A stretch of 64,000 nucleotides of DNA from Paenibacillus luteus (GTDB taxonomy: Bacteria > Bacillota > Bacilli > Paenibacillales > Paenibacillaceae): contig NZ_SKCD01000023.1 of assembly GCF_006542765.1 (NCBI RefSeq), positions 1 through 64,000 of the forward strand, in the 5' to 3' direction. This document shows positions 55,226 to 63,813 of the stretch, one piece after another (the stretch's first letter is position 1; each line of letters opens with the position of its first letter). The notes beneath the pieces were generated by a model. That model searched no databases. It was not told the DNA's origin and saw nothing but the letters and a program-made list of their open reading frames with translations. Both the position numbers and the translations under genes were made by a program.

Positions 55226-55298
55226 GAGAAACCACAAGAACCGCTTCCAAGCCCTTTATAGGGATGGGGAAGCGGTTTGCGTGGTTTCTCTTTTTTTA
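55226..55298 (+). promoter_or_regulatory. Leader terminator before glpD, probable GlpP target
   Basis: GAGAAACCAC (55226-55235) pairs with GTGGTTTCTC (55281-55290), and AACCGCTTCC pairs with GGAAGCGGTT inside it; TTTTTTT follows. It ends glpK transcription, and any glpD leader transcript, unless read through. A TATACT box at 55190 could start a glpD leader RNA. Bacillus glpD is controlled by just such a GlpP-dependent leader terminator. Confidence 0.85.
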
Positions 55299-55441
55299 TA
55301 GTATAACCATTTTTCGGATTTTCAAATTAGCCAAAAGACGGCGACAGCCGTTTCACCTTGTACAGGGCTTCTTTTATACAGGAGTGAGTAGCCAGCAGCA
55401 TCTGGCAGAATACTAAATAAATAGAGGATCGGGAGGGCAAC

Positions 55442-57127
55442 ATGATGACAAACAATCAAACAAAAGAAATTTTCGCAGCAAAAAATAGGGAGCAGGTGCT
55501 GCAGGAGATGCAGCGTTCGCCTTTGGATGTATTGGTAATCGGCGGTGGCATTACAGGAGCAGGCATAGCGCTGGATGCGGCTGCTAGGGGAATGAAGGTA
55601 GCGCTCGTGGAAATGCAGGATTTTGCTGCGGGCACATCGAGCCGTTCAACTAAGCTTGTGCATGGGGGCCTTCGGTATTTGAAGCAATTTGAAATTGGTG
55701 TTGTGGCAGAGGTGGGTAAAGAACGTGCGATTGTATATGAGAACGGGCCGCATGTGACAACACCAGAATGGATGCTGCTGCCGCTGTATAAAGGCGGTAC
55801 CTTCGGCAAGTTTTCGACGTCGATTGGCTTGCGCGTATACGACTTTCTGGCGGGTGTTAAGCGTAAGGAGCGGCGGGAAATGTTGAGTGTGGCGGACACG
55901 CTCTCCAAGGAGCCGCTGCTGAAACGCGATGGCCTGAAGGGCGGCGGTTATTATGTGGAATACCGGACGGACGATGCGCGCCTGACCATTGAAGTGATGA
56001 AGAAAGCTGTAGAGACGGGTGCTCTATCGGTTAACTATGCGAAGGTAGAGACGCTGCGCTATGGACAGGACGGAAAAATAACAGGCGCGTTGGTGAAAGA
56101 TACGATTAGCGGTAAGGAATTTGAGATTGCAGCTGCGAAAATCATTAACGCAACCGGTCCTTGGGTCGATGACATTCGCCAGATGGACGGATCGAAGAAG
56201 GGGAAAACGCTGCGTTTGACCAAGGGCGTGCATATTGTTTTCGACAAGAGCAGATTTCCGCTTCGGCAAGCGGTGTATTTTGACACACCGGACGGACGGA
56301 TGGTATTCGCGATTCCTCGCGCGGGCAAAACCTATTTCGGCACAACCGATACCAACTATAAAGGCAATACGGTTAATCCAGTCATGACGCTGGAGGATCG
56401 TACGTATTTGCTGCAGGCGGTTAATTTTATGTTCCCGAGTCTGAAGCTGGTGGAAGAAGATGTAGAGTCGAGCTGGGCAGGACTTCGTCCGCTTATTCAA
56501 CAAGAAGGAAAATCACCTTCGGAAATTTCGCGGCGCGATGAAATCTTTGTATCGGACTCCGGCTTGATCTCGATCGCAGGGGGCAAGCTTACCGGCTATC
56601 GCAAAATGGCCGAGACTGTTGTTAACAAAGTAGTGGAGCTGGTCGGAGCCGAAGGCGGCAAGAGCTATGCGGCCAGCGAAACCAAGCGGATACCGATGTC
56701 GGGCGGGGATTTAGGCGGTTCCGCCGGTTTTGAAGCCTTTGTGCAAAGAAAAACGAAGGAAGGCGCTCAGTTTGGCTTCGGCAAGGAAGAAGCAGCGTTT
56801 CTTGCGCAGCGCTACGGGTCCAATGTGGATGCATTGTTCGCGCTCGCTAAGAGTGCTTCCGAGCAGGCAGCGGCCTTTAAGCTGCCGCTCGTGCTGGCCA
56901 CGCAGCTTCGTTACTCCCTTGAAGCGGAAATGACCGTAAAGCCGGCCGATTTCTTCATTCGGCGTACGGGCGATTTGTTTTTCCGCATTGGCTACGTACA
57001 GCAATGGAAAGAGCCGGTTATCGCGGCCATGGCGGAGCTTCTTCACTGGACGCAGGAGCAGCGCGATGCGTATACCGTGGAGCTAGAAGAGAAGCTGGTA
57101 GAGGCGGTCGAGCCTTTGCAGGCTTAA
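55442..57127 (+). CDS. glpD: Aerobic glycerol-3-phosphate dehydrogenase
   Basis: FAD-linked, membrane-associated dehydrogenase of 561 residues that oxidises glycerol-3-phosphate to dihydroxyacetone phosphate and passes electrons to the respiratory chain. The FAD-binding motif VLVIGGGITGAGIALDAAAR, the STKLVHGGLRYL motif and FGTTDTNYKG are clear, and the C-terminal DAO domain is present. GGGAGG lies five bases before ATG 55442. With glpK it makes the complete route from glycerol to glycolysis. It is preceded by the leader hairpin and followed by a terminator. Confidence 0.97.
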   Translation: MMTNNQTKEIFAAKNREQVLQEMQRSPLDVLVIGGGITGAGIALDAAARGMKVALVEMQDFAAGTSSRSTKLVHGGLRYLKQFEIGVVAEVGKERAIVYENGPHVTTPEWMLLPLYKGGTFGKFSTSIGLRVYDFLAGVKRKERREMLSVADTLSKEPLLKRDGLKGGGYYVEYRTDDARLTIEVMKKAVETGALSVNYAKVETLRYGQDGKITGALVKDTISGKEFEIAAAKIINATGPWVDDIRQMDGSKKGKTLRLTKGVHIVFDKSRFPLRQAVYFDTPDGRMVFAIPRAGKTYFGTTDTNYKGNTVNPVMTLEDRTYLLQAVNFMFPSLKLVEEDVESSWAGLRPLIQQEGKSPSEISRRDEIFVSDSGLISIAGGKLTGYRKMAETVVNKVVELVGAEGGKSYAASETKRIPMSGGDLGGSAGFEAFVQRKTKEGAQFGFGKEEAAFLAQRYGSNVDALFALAKSASEQAAAFKLPLVLATQLRYSLEAEMTVKPADFFIRRTGDLFFRIGYVQQWKEPVIAAMAELLHWTQEQRDAYTVELEEKLVEAVEPLQA

Positions 57128-57185
57128 TCAATGCATAGAGGATGCTTGAGAAAATAAGCAAGTTAGCCTTAAATAAAAATTTAGC

Positions 57186-57221
57186 AAAGAAGGGACGCAG
57201 AAATGCGTCTCTTCTTTGTTA
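57186..57221 (+). terminator. Terminator after glpD
   Basis: AAAGAAGGGACGC (57186-57198) pairs with GCGTCTCTTCTTT (57205-57217), followed by GTT. Confidence 0.85.
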
Positions 57222-57281
57222 TGGTTTGCTCGAAAAATAAGGATAAGTTGGTTTTTTATTTGTATTCCATCCAAGATAGGG

Positions 57282-57310
57282 TTGCATGATAGGAAAGTTT
57301 TTCATATAAT
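57282..57310 (+). promoter_or_regulatory. Promoter of the cation efflux gene
   Basis: TTGCAT (57282-57287) and TATAAT (57305-57310) are separated by an ideal 17 bases. Transcription should start near 57317, inside the palindrome described next. Confidence 0.8.
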
Positions 57311-57312
57311 AT

Positions 57313-57336
57313 ACATATGAGCATGTATTCATATGT
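57313..57336. promoter_or_regulatory. SmtB/CzrA-type operator
   Basis: ACATATGA (57313-57320) and its perfect complement TCATATGT (57329-57336) are separated by eight bases. The core ATATGA-N8-TCATAT matches known ArsR/SmtB/CzrA operators. Its position over the start point means a bound repressor would block transcription. Confidence 0.8.
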
Positions 57337-57484
57337 TATTTGATTAAGGTCACAGAGATAAAGGATAGCATGGTGATGAAGCTTGAATAAGCGAAACAAC
57401 TGATTAGAGTAATAAAACTGATGAAATGATTGGATATGATGCAAACTAATCAAACTGGTTTGCAATGAAGCGGGGGAATGAAAG

Positions 57485-58627
57485 ATGAGCAGCAAAGACG
57501 AACAAGCAAGAAAGGAAAGGAATGCTCTACCCGGAGTTGAGAATTCTCAAACCGTACAAGCGCACTCCCATTTACGTAGTGACAAGAGTGATGATGATGG
57601 ACACAGCCACGAAGATAAGCAAGGGGGCAAGCATGATCATAGCCACGAGGATATCCAAGGGCATGAGCACGGGCATAGCCATGAGCATACTAAAGGGCGC
57701 AAGAAAGGACACGATCATGGACATAGTCATAGTCATGGTCACCATGGGCATTCGCATGCGCCCAATAATAAAGCGGGGCTGCTGATCGCACTTATCATTA
57801 CGGCAAGTATTATGGTATTGGAATTTGTGGGTGGCCTAGTTACGAACTCCTTGGCGCTGCTGTCCGATTCCGGACACATGCTGAGTGATACCGCTGCTTT
57901 GGCGCTTAGCTTGGTGGCGATGTGGTTTGCGGTTCGTCCAAAGTCATCTAGCCGCACCTTTGGTTTTCACCGTTTTGAAATATTAGCCGCCTTGCTCAAT
58001 GGCGTTACATTATTCGTAATCGCGGCATTTATTGTTGCGGAAGCGATCAAGCGATTCGCAGAGCCGCCAACGGTGGCAAGCGGGTCCATGATGATTATCG
58101 CGATAATTGGCTTGCTTGCCAACCTTGCCAGTGCATGGTTTCTGATGCGGAAGGCCGATATTAAGGAAAATTTAAACGTACGCAGCGCTTATCTTCATGT
58201 CCTGGGAGACGCAATCGGCTCTGTAGGCGCGATTGTCGCTGGTATTTTAATGTCTTTATTTTCTTGGTATATCGCCGATCCGATTATAAGCGTTATCGTT
58301 GCATTGCTGATTTTGAAGAGCGCATGGGGGATCATACAGTCGACCGTTCATATTTTGATGGAAGGAACGCCTGCGCATGTGGATGCCGAGCAAGTCAAGC
58401 AGACGCTGCTTCGCATTTCTGGTGTAAAGGATGTCCATGACTTGCATATTTGGACAATTACGTCGGGGCTCGATTCCTTAAGCTGCCATCTGACCGTAGA
58501 GGACAACGTAGATTGCCAAAATGTATTACAGGAAGCGATTCAGCAAATCGCAGAAGACTTTCATATTGAGCATACGACGATCCAAATCGAAAAATCTGAA
58601 CTGAAGCATCCGGTTCTAAAAGTGTAG
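57485..58627 (+). CDS. czcD: Cation diffusion facilitator, zinc-type efflux transporter
   Basis: Inner-membrane H+-coupled metal exporter of 380 residues. A very His-rich N-terminal cytoplasmic tail (about 26-92, many HSH and HGH units) probably buffers metal. Six helices follow, with the transport-site pairs Asp128/His131-x3-Asp135 in helix 2 and His238-x3-Asp242 in helix 5, the His/Asp set of zinc-selective members. The C-terminal cytoplasmic domain (about 295-370) is of the dimerising type. GGGGGA precedes the ATG. The promoter and operator above indicate repression by a CzrA-like sensor. Confidence 0.94.
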   Translation: MSSKDEQARKERNALPGVENSQTVQAHSHLRSDKSDDDGHSHEDKQGGKHDHSHEDIQGHEHGHSHEHTKGRKKGHDHGHSHSHGHHGHSHAPNNKAGLLIALIITASIMVLEFVGGLVTNSLALLSDSGHMLSDTAALALSLVAMWFAVRPKSSSRTFGFHRFEILAALLNGVTLFVIAAFIVAEAIKRFAEPPTVASGSMMIIAIIGLLANLASAWFLMRKADIKENLNVRSAYLHVLGDAIGSVGAIVAGILMSLFSWYIADPIISVIVALLILKSAWGIIQSTVHILMEGTPAHVDAEQVKQTLLRISGVKDVHDLHIWTITSGLDSLSCHLTVEDNVDCQNVLQEAIQQIAEDFHIEHTTIQIEKSELKHPVLKV

Positions 58628-58776
58628 CTTGAGCCGTATAATCTCAATCCCAAAAAGCTGCTGCTAACACCGATACAGTATGAAGAAGAGATACGACCAC
58701 ATAGAAAAGTACTCAAACTACAGAACATGCTTATATACTTGATTTTCTACTGTAGTTCAACTTATATAGTTTGAGA

Positions 58777-58879
58777 GAAATAGGTCTACTTTTTTAGATC
58801 AAAATGACTCTGGAATGGCGTTTTAGTGGCAAATTGGTGGGTTGAGACTGGAATAGATCTAATTTTTAAACCTATTTCG
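58777..58879. repeat. Small inverted-repeat element related to the 123-bp repeat
   Basis: AAATAGGTCTACTTTTTTAG at the left end and GATCTAATTTTTAAACCTAT at the right are inverted relatives of each other, about 70 bases apart. They match the arms of the repeat at 20691, showing a dispersed family. The rest of the gap 58628-59140 holds only the hairpin below; no gene was seen. Confidence 0.65.
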
Positions 58880-58960
58880 AGTAATGTAGCTATTATAAAT
58901 GATATTTTAAAATCCTAAACCGCAAAACCATATTTGAAATCATAATCCGCAGTAAGCGGA

Positions 58961-59003
58961 AAGAGCTGTCCTTAGGCTTTAATAGGTCTAAAGGACAGCT
59001 CTT
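58961..59003. terminator. Strong hairpin between the efflux and beta-galactosidase genes
   Basis: AAGAGCTGTCCTT (58961-58973) is perfectly complementary to AAGGACAGCTCTT (58991-59003). The flanks are only weakly T-rich on either strand, so it may end transcription from one or both convergent genes. Confidence 0.6.
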
Positions 59004-59140
59004 GTTTGAGCAATATAGATTGGTTTGTATCATAGACAACGGTTTGCCGCTTGGTTGGTTAGTTTCAATTAACCACAGTTGGCCCTTCACACCAGCCATC
59101 CCAAACGATCCAGAAACAACCACGTCAAAGCCTTCCCAAA

Positions 59141-61195
59141 CTAGCTTAAAACAACCACGCCAAAACCTTCTAAAGTGACTTCACCGCTTAGCTTATTACC
59201 AGTGAGTAGGTCGGTTTTGGCTTCCTTGACCGTGATAAGCGCAGGTTGCTCGCTATAGTTAAGAAGGAAGTACAGCGGTCCGTCTTCGCCTTCGCGGATA
59301 GCGAGCTCCACCCCTGCAGGGAGCGTTAGCCAGCTTGCTGTCGGAGAAACCAGGCCGAGCCGTTCAACGATCTCGCCAGCAGATGTTTCGTTGAAGACTG
59401 CCCCGAAGTACCATGCCTCTCCTGCGCCGAATGTGTTTTTGGTTACAGCCGGTTTGCCAGCGTAGTAGTCGGTTGCGTAATGAGCGACAACCTCCACCGA
59501 ATCGCTTTCTACGAATAGGACATCGTTGAAGGAGTTGGCTCCGGTTACGGTTCCAGCTTCGCCGACCCACTTCATGGATGTCGGAACGCGCGTACCCTTC
59601 ACCATCGTAAATTCTTCAACGGAGATGCCGCATAGTCCGGCTGCAGCGCCAGGGAAAGGACGCATATAGGCGTGGCCATGCTCATTCTTATAACCCGTCC
59701 GGCAGCCAAAGATAATGATGCCGCCTTCACGTACATACTGCTCCAGCAGCGCAGCCGTATCATCGCGCATGATGGCAGGATGCGGATACACAAGCACTTT
59801 ATACCGCTTCAGATCCTCAATTGTCGTCGTATTGCGGACATATAGGGTGTCACTTGGAATATGTCGATAATTCAGCGCTTTAAACCAAGCTTTGCCGCTA
59901 TCCCATGAGAACGGGCCATGCCAAATATCATATTCGCCGTCCCATTGGTTATCGTAGTCGCGAACGAGTGCGATTTCCGCTTTGAACTGCGTATTCGCTA
60001 TGCGGTTGCCGGCCTGCGCCAGTTCTGCGCCGATTTGGCCAGCTTCGCGAACGCGGCGGTTAGGCTGATTATGGTAGTCGTTAATGCCATGCCAATAAAT
60101 TTCATTGCCCACCGTAGCTGTCCGCCAGCGGAAGTAGAGCACCATATTCGCGCCATGCGCAATCGACTGATACGTCCACAACCGCATTTGCCCCGGCTTA
60201 GGCGATGGCATATCCATGCGGTTGACCCAGCCGCCAGGGCCGGATTGCTGCTCCATAATGGCAAAATTGGGCGAGATGGAGCGAACGGCGCCAAGCGATT
60301 GGCTCCAGCCTCGATCTGCCAATGGGTTTTCTTCGTTCTCGTTGGAGTAAAGCGTAGAGAACTGCGGATAGGAATCATAGCTGAAAAAATCGAGCAGCTC
60401 ATCGGTCATCCGGTGGCTGTCGAGGTGGCCGAATAGGCCGTTGGTTGTCACCCACTGATGAGGCGCGACCTCGCGCAATATGTCACCCTGGACCTTCGCA
60501 TACGAAATCGTATTATCAGAAATAAACCGTTTCTCGTCCAGCGCCTGATGGGGGTTAGGCTGTTTATCCGCTGGCGTCGGCCGCGGCAAAAATACTTGTT
60601 CCCAAGCGGAATAGGTTTGGCTCCAAAATACGGTTCCCCATGCCTCGTTCAGCTTGTCCAGCGTGCCGTATTTCTCCTGCAGCCAGGCGCGGAACGCGTC
60701 ATGATCGGCAGGCGCATAAAACTCGCTGATCTCGCAGTTGAATTCATTGTCAATCTGCCAGCCGATAACAGCGGGATGGCCTTTATAGTGCTCCGCCAGC
60801 TTGCGCGTAATAATAGCGGATAGCTCCCGGTATTTTTGGCTGCTGTAGTTATAGTGGCGGCGCAAGCCGTGATGCAGCGTGACGCCGTCTTGCGTCACAT
60901 TCAGCACCTCTGGATATTTATGGGTCAGCCAAGCTGGCGGTGTTGCCGTCGGGGTGCCGACAATCACTTTTAGCCCATGCTTATGAGCAAGCTCAAGCGC
61001 GCGGTCGAATAAGTCAAACGAAAACACGCCTTCCTCCGGCTCGAAAATAGACCAGGCAAACTCCGCTACGCGAACGATCGAGAAGCCGAGCTCCCGCATC
61101 CGGCGGAAGTCATCTTCCCATAGGTTTTCTGGCCAATGCTCCGGGTAATAGCAGACGCCAAGCCGGAATTCTTTTAGCGCATCGATAGGCTTCAT
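59141..61195 (-). CDS. GH42 beta-galactosidase
   Basis: Cytoplasmic glycosidase of 684 residues, typical for family 42, with no signal peptide. The barrel opens GVCYYPEHWPENLWEDDF; the acid/base is Glu151 in WQIDNEFN and the nucleophile Glu315 in IMEQQSGPGG. The trimerisation domain (about 390-600) and small C-terminal beta domain are complete. It acts on galactosides or galacto-oligosaccharides that have entered the cell; specificity for galactose over arabinose is assumed from the family. GAGGAGG precedes the ATG. Divergent from an AraC regulator, the likely controller. Confidence 0.95.
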   Translation of the reverse strand: MKPIDALKEFRLGVCYYPEHWPENLWEDDFRRMRELGFSIVRVAEFAWSIFEPEEGVFSFDLFDRALELAHKHGLKVIVGTPTATPPAWLTHKYPEVLNVTQDGVTLHHGLRRHYNYSSQKYRELSAIITRKLAEHYKGHPAVIGWQIDNEFNCEISEFYAPADHDAFRAWLQEKYGTLDKLNEAWGTVFWSQTYSAWEQVFLPRPTPADKQPNPHQALDEKRFISDNTISYAKVQGDILREVAPHQWVTTNGLFGHLDSHRMTDELLDFFSYDSYPQFSTLYSNENEENPLADRGWSQSLGAVRSISPNFAIMEQQSGPGGWVNRMDMPSPKPGQMRLWTYQSIAHGANMVLYFRWRTATVGNEIYWHGINDYHNQPNRRVREAGQIGAELAQAGNRIANTQFKAEIALVRDYDNQWDGEYDIWHGPFSWDSGKAWFKALNYRHIPSDTLYVRNTTTIEDLKRYKVLVYPHPAIMRDDTAALLEQYVREGGIIIFGCRTGYKNEHGHAYMRPFPGAAAGLCGISVEEFTMVKGTRVPTSMKWVGEAGTVTGANSFNDVLFVESDSVEVVAHYATDYYAGKPAVTKNTFGAGEAWYFGAVFNETSAGEIVERLGLVSPTASWLTLPAGVELAIREGEDGPLYFLLNYSEQPALITVKEAKTDLLTGNKLSGEVTLEGFGVVVLS

Positions 61196-61236
61196 TCGTT
61201 GTTCCTCCTCAGGGGTAATGAATATATTATGCGAAT

Positions 61237-61330
61237 ATATTGCGAATCATTGCTCTCCCTACTAATTGTAAAATCAATCATATAAAGCGTAAATGACAAA
61301 ATCCTGCGATTAATGATACAATATTGCGAA
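61237..61330. promoter_or_regulatory. Paired direct repeats in the divergent control region
   Basis: ATATTGCGAA occurs at 61237-61246 and again at 61321-61330, exactly 84 bases apart, about eight helical turns. A third, looser copy (TTATGCGAA) lies beside the first. They suit binding by the AraC-type regulator with looping. A possible promoter for that regulator is ATGACA (61293) with TACAAT (61317). Confidence 0.5.
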
Positions 61331-61353
61331 CTTGATAAAGGGAGCCTGAGACG

Positions 61354-62208
61354 ATGATCAGCCATTTTATAGTCCCTAATCCATCGTTTTCGCAGTATGT
61401 ATGTTACCCTGATTTATTTGGTAGATACAATAACTTTCCGCAGCATGCGGAACGAAGAGAACAGGGCCAGTTGAAGCATTATAATTTGCATCTGATTTTT
61501 GAAGGAAGCGGTTACGTCATGAATGGCAGCGGGAGGGAGCGTCTGGCGCTTGGGGCAGGTGATGGATTTCTGTTCCCTAAGGATGCCTTCCAGCAGTATG
61601 GCTCAAGTGTGGATCATCCGTGGGATGTGCGATGGATTCATTTTGAGACCCAAATCCCGCTACCGATGCTGAGGGAGGCTGATGATTCGGGAGGGTGGTT
61701 GTTTACCTTTTCGAACAGGGAACGGTTTAAGGCGCTGACAGAGGAGATGTATGAGCTATGCAGTCCATTTGAGACTGGCAATGAGCCGCGCTTATCCGCG
61801 CTCCTGTACGAGATCTTGGTGGAGCTGGTTCAGCATTCGGAACGATTGGAAGGTTCTTCAGCGCTAGAGAAGCAAAATGCGATCAGAGTGGCTGCTGACC
61901 AGATCCGCTATAAATGCGAGGAGCCATGGAGCCTGGAGCGGATGGCCGCCCTCGCAGGCTACAGCAGCTTTCATTTCCTACGGTTGTTTCAGCAGGTCAT
62001 GGGAAAGACGCCCAACCACTTTGTGACGGAATGCCGCATCGATGCAGCTAAGCTGCTGCTGGCGACAACGGCATTGACCGTGACAGAGGTTGCAGCGCAG
62101 TGTGGATTCGCGCAAGCGAGTTATTTTATACGCGTATTTCGTTCATCTGAGGGCGTATCTCCAAAAAAGTACCGTTTGATCTATGGTCAAGGGGCAAGTC
62201 CGGCTTAA
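61354..62208 (+). CDS. AraC-family regulator, probable controller of the GH42 gene
   Basis: One-component regulator of 284 residues. The N-terminal cupin-like domain contains LKHYNLHLIFEGSGYV and LGAGDGFLFPKDAFQQY; the paired AraC helix-turn-helix at the C-terminus reads MAALAGYSSFHFLRLFQQ and VAAQCGFAQASYFIRVFR. AAAGGGAG lies upstream of the ATG. It is divergent from the GH42 gene across 158 bases with direct repeats. Its last codon overlaps the convergent VOC-protein gene by four bases. Confidence 0.92.
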   Translation: MISHFIVPNPSFSQYVCYPDLFGRYNNFPQHAERREQGQLKHYNLHLIFEGSGYVMNGSGRERLALGAGDGFLFPKDAFQQYGSSVDHPWDVRWIHFETQIPLPMLREADDSGGWLFTFSNRERFKALTEEMYELCSPFETGNEPRLSALLYEILVELVQHSERLEGSSALEKQNAIRVAADQIRYKCEEPWSLERMAALAGYSSFHFLRLFQQVMGKTPNHFVTECRIDAAKLLLATTALTVTEVAAQCGFAQASYFIRVFRSSEGVSPKKYRLIYGQGASPA

Positions 62209-63077
62209 GCAGCTTGAACAGTAAGATGAATGGTAATGCCCGAAGGATCATGGACCACATAAGCATTGCCTTGGGCAGAGACATCGACGTCCGCGCTGCG
62301 TAGATGATCAAGCGTTGTTTCACGGGAAGCGGCACTTGGAAACACAACCGTGAAGTAAGACAAGCCTACCGAATGAGCTGGTGGCAAAACAGCGCCCACA
62401 CCCGCCCAAATGTTCATGCCGATATGATGGTGATAGCCTCCTGCGGAGACGAATACGGCGGACATTTGCGCGTAGTCGCCAACAACATCGAAGCCAAGCT
62501 TGCCTTCATAGAAGGCCCTTGCTATTCTCAGATCGCCGATGTGTAGATGGATATGCCCAATCACGGTGCCCTGCGGCAGACCGTTCCATGTAAGGCCTTC
62601 GCTCTCGGCCAGCAAGCCTTCCCAATCGAGTGGATCGGAAGCCATGACGTAGTTGCCGCCGGAGTCGCGTCTCCACTGCTCCCGCGGACGGTCTGCATAA
62701 ATCTCGATTCCGTTATGGTCGGGGTCTTCAATGTAAAGCGCCTCGCTCACAAGATGGTCCGCCTGCCCGATATGAATGCCGCTTTGAATCAGATTGCGCA
62801 AGGCAAGCGACAGGGAACGGCGATCGGGCAGCAGGATCGCAAAATGATACAGCCCCGCATGGGATCTTCGTTGCGGCACGATAGCATTCGCTACCTCTTC
62901 AAGGATGAGCAGCGTATGTTCTCCGTCAGTCGTGAAGGAAGCTGTTCGGTTAGCCTCATCCTTCTGCAAAACCTTCAGTCCTACGACCTCCGTATAAAAT
63001 TGAATCGAATGCTCAAGCTGGCTAACCTTCAGTTTTACTTCTCCGAGCGTAATTGCCGGGTCCAAAAATGTTGACAT
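62205..63077 (-). CDS. Two-domain VOC protein, catechol-2,3-dioxygenase-like
   Basis: Cytoplasmic protein of 290 residues with two vicinal-oxygen-chelate domains (about 10-125 and 165-285), the layout of Bacillus CatE and related extradiol dioxygenases. Possible metal ligands in the second half are His in VIGHIHLHIGDL and His in YHHHIGMNIW. The usual final Glu is not clear, so the activity is not certain; glyoxalase-type isomerase is the alternative. AGGAGGG precedes the ATG. Convergent with the AraC regulator gene. Confidence 0.85.
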   Translation of the reverse strand: MSTFLDPAITLGEVKLKVSQLEHSIQFYTEVVGLKVLQKDEANRTASFTTDGEHTLLILEEVANAIVPQRRSHAGLYHFAILLPDRRSLSLALRNLIQSGIHIGQADHLVSEALYIEDPDHNGIEIYADRPREQWRRDSGGNYVMASDPLDWEGLLAESEGLTWNGLPQGTVIGHIHLHIGDLRIARAFYEGKLGFDVVGDYAQMSAVFVSAGGYHHHIGMNIWAGVGAVLPPAHSVGLSYFTVVFPSAASRETTLDHLRSADVDVSAQGNAYVVHDPSGITIHLTVQAA

Positions 63078-63351
63078 GGGAAACCCTCCTATAGGTTATG
63101 GTTTATTCAAACGTTTGGATTGATTTTTTTGGCGCAGCGTAGCCTGTAATGGGTATATCATGTACAATATTGGAAAAAGAAACACAAAAATCCCAAGTGA
63201 TAGAAAGGATGCAACAGCACGAGCGATGAAATACGGTTCTTTTCTCTTCCAAGTAAGTTCATCATAGCATAATCATTAACTAAAATAAAGTAACTAATAT
63301 AAAGTAACTGACATTCAGTTTGCAGAAAAAGGAGGCATTATCATTAAATTA

Positions 63352-63813
63352 TTGCGCAAAGTGGAATGGACACTGCTCATCATTCTGGGAGGATTAGCCC
63401 TGTATTTCTTGCTGATGGAGCTCACGCATTTTGAACCCGACGCCCGGATCAAAGCAGCTAGGAAAGAGGGGGCTTACTTTGCGGTACATGCGCCAAAACA
63501 AACGTTCTACGGGAAAAGTTTTACGGTGGATGGTGTTATTTATAAGGATGGAGAACTACATGTGTATATGACCTCCAAAGGGATATTTTCCTGGCCCGCT
63601 CTGCCTAATACGATTCAGGTCATTACCGATCGAAAAGAGGAGTTGAATCGATCCTCTTCGGCAGGAACGTCAACCTTGTTCAGATCAAGGGGACGTTTCA
63701 CGTTCCAAGAAGTGCCGGAGGGCCTAAAGAGCATTACTGTATTTCAAGAGGCCTATGGAGAATCTTTTTCCTTCCCGATTTCCTTAGTTAAAGGGGGGCA
63801 AACCAATGAATAG
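63352..63813 (+). CDS. Small membrane-anchored protein of unknown function
   Basis: About 153 residues. A single N-terminal helix (LLIILGGLALYFLLMEL) is followed by a soluble, probably outer-facing domain of beta-strand character ending FPISLVKGGQTNE. I do not recognise the family. TTG 63352 is the conventional start, but the strong site AAAGGAGG (63328-63335) is 16 bases away; an in-frame ATT at 63343 has ideal spacing and would add three residues. It overlaps the following gene by eight bases, so the two are probably coupled. The upstream gap 63078-63342 shows nothing else. Confidence 0.75.
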   Translation: MRKVEWTLLIILGGLALYFLLMELTHFEPDARIKAARKEGAYFAVHAPKQTFYGKSFTVDGVIYKDGELHVYMTSKGIFSWPALPNTIQVITDRKEELNRSSSAGTSTLFRSRGRFTFQEVPEGLKSITVFQEAYGESFSFPISLVKGGQTNE

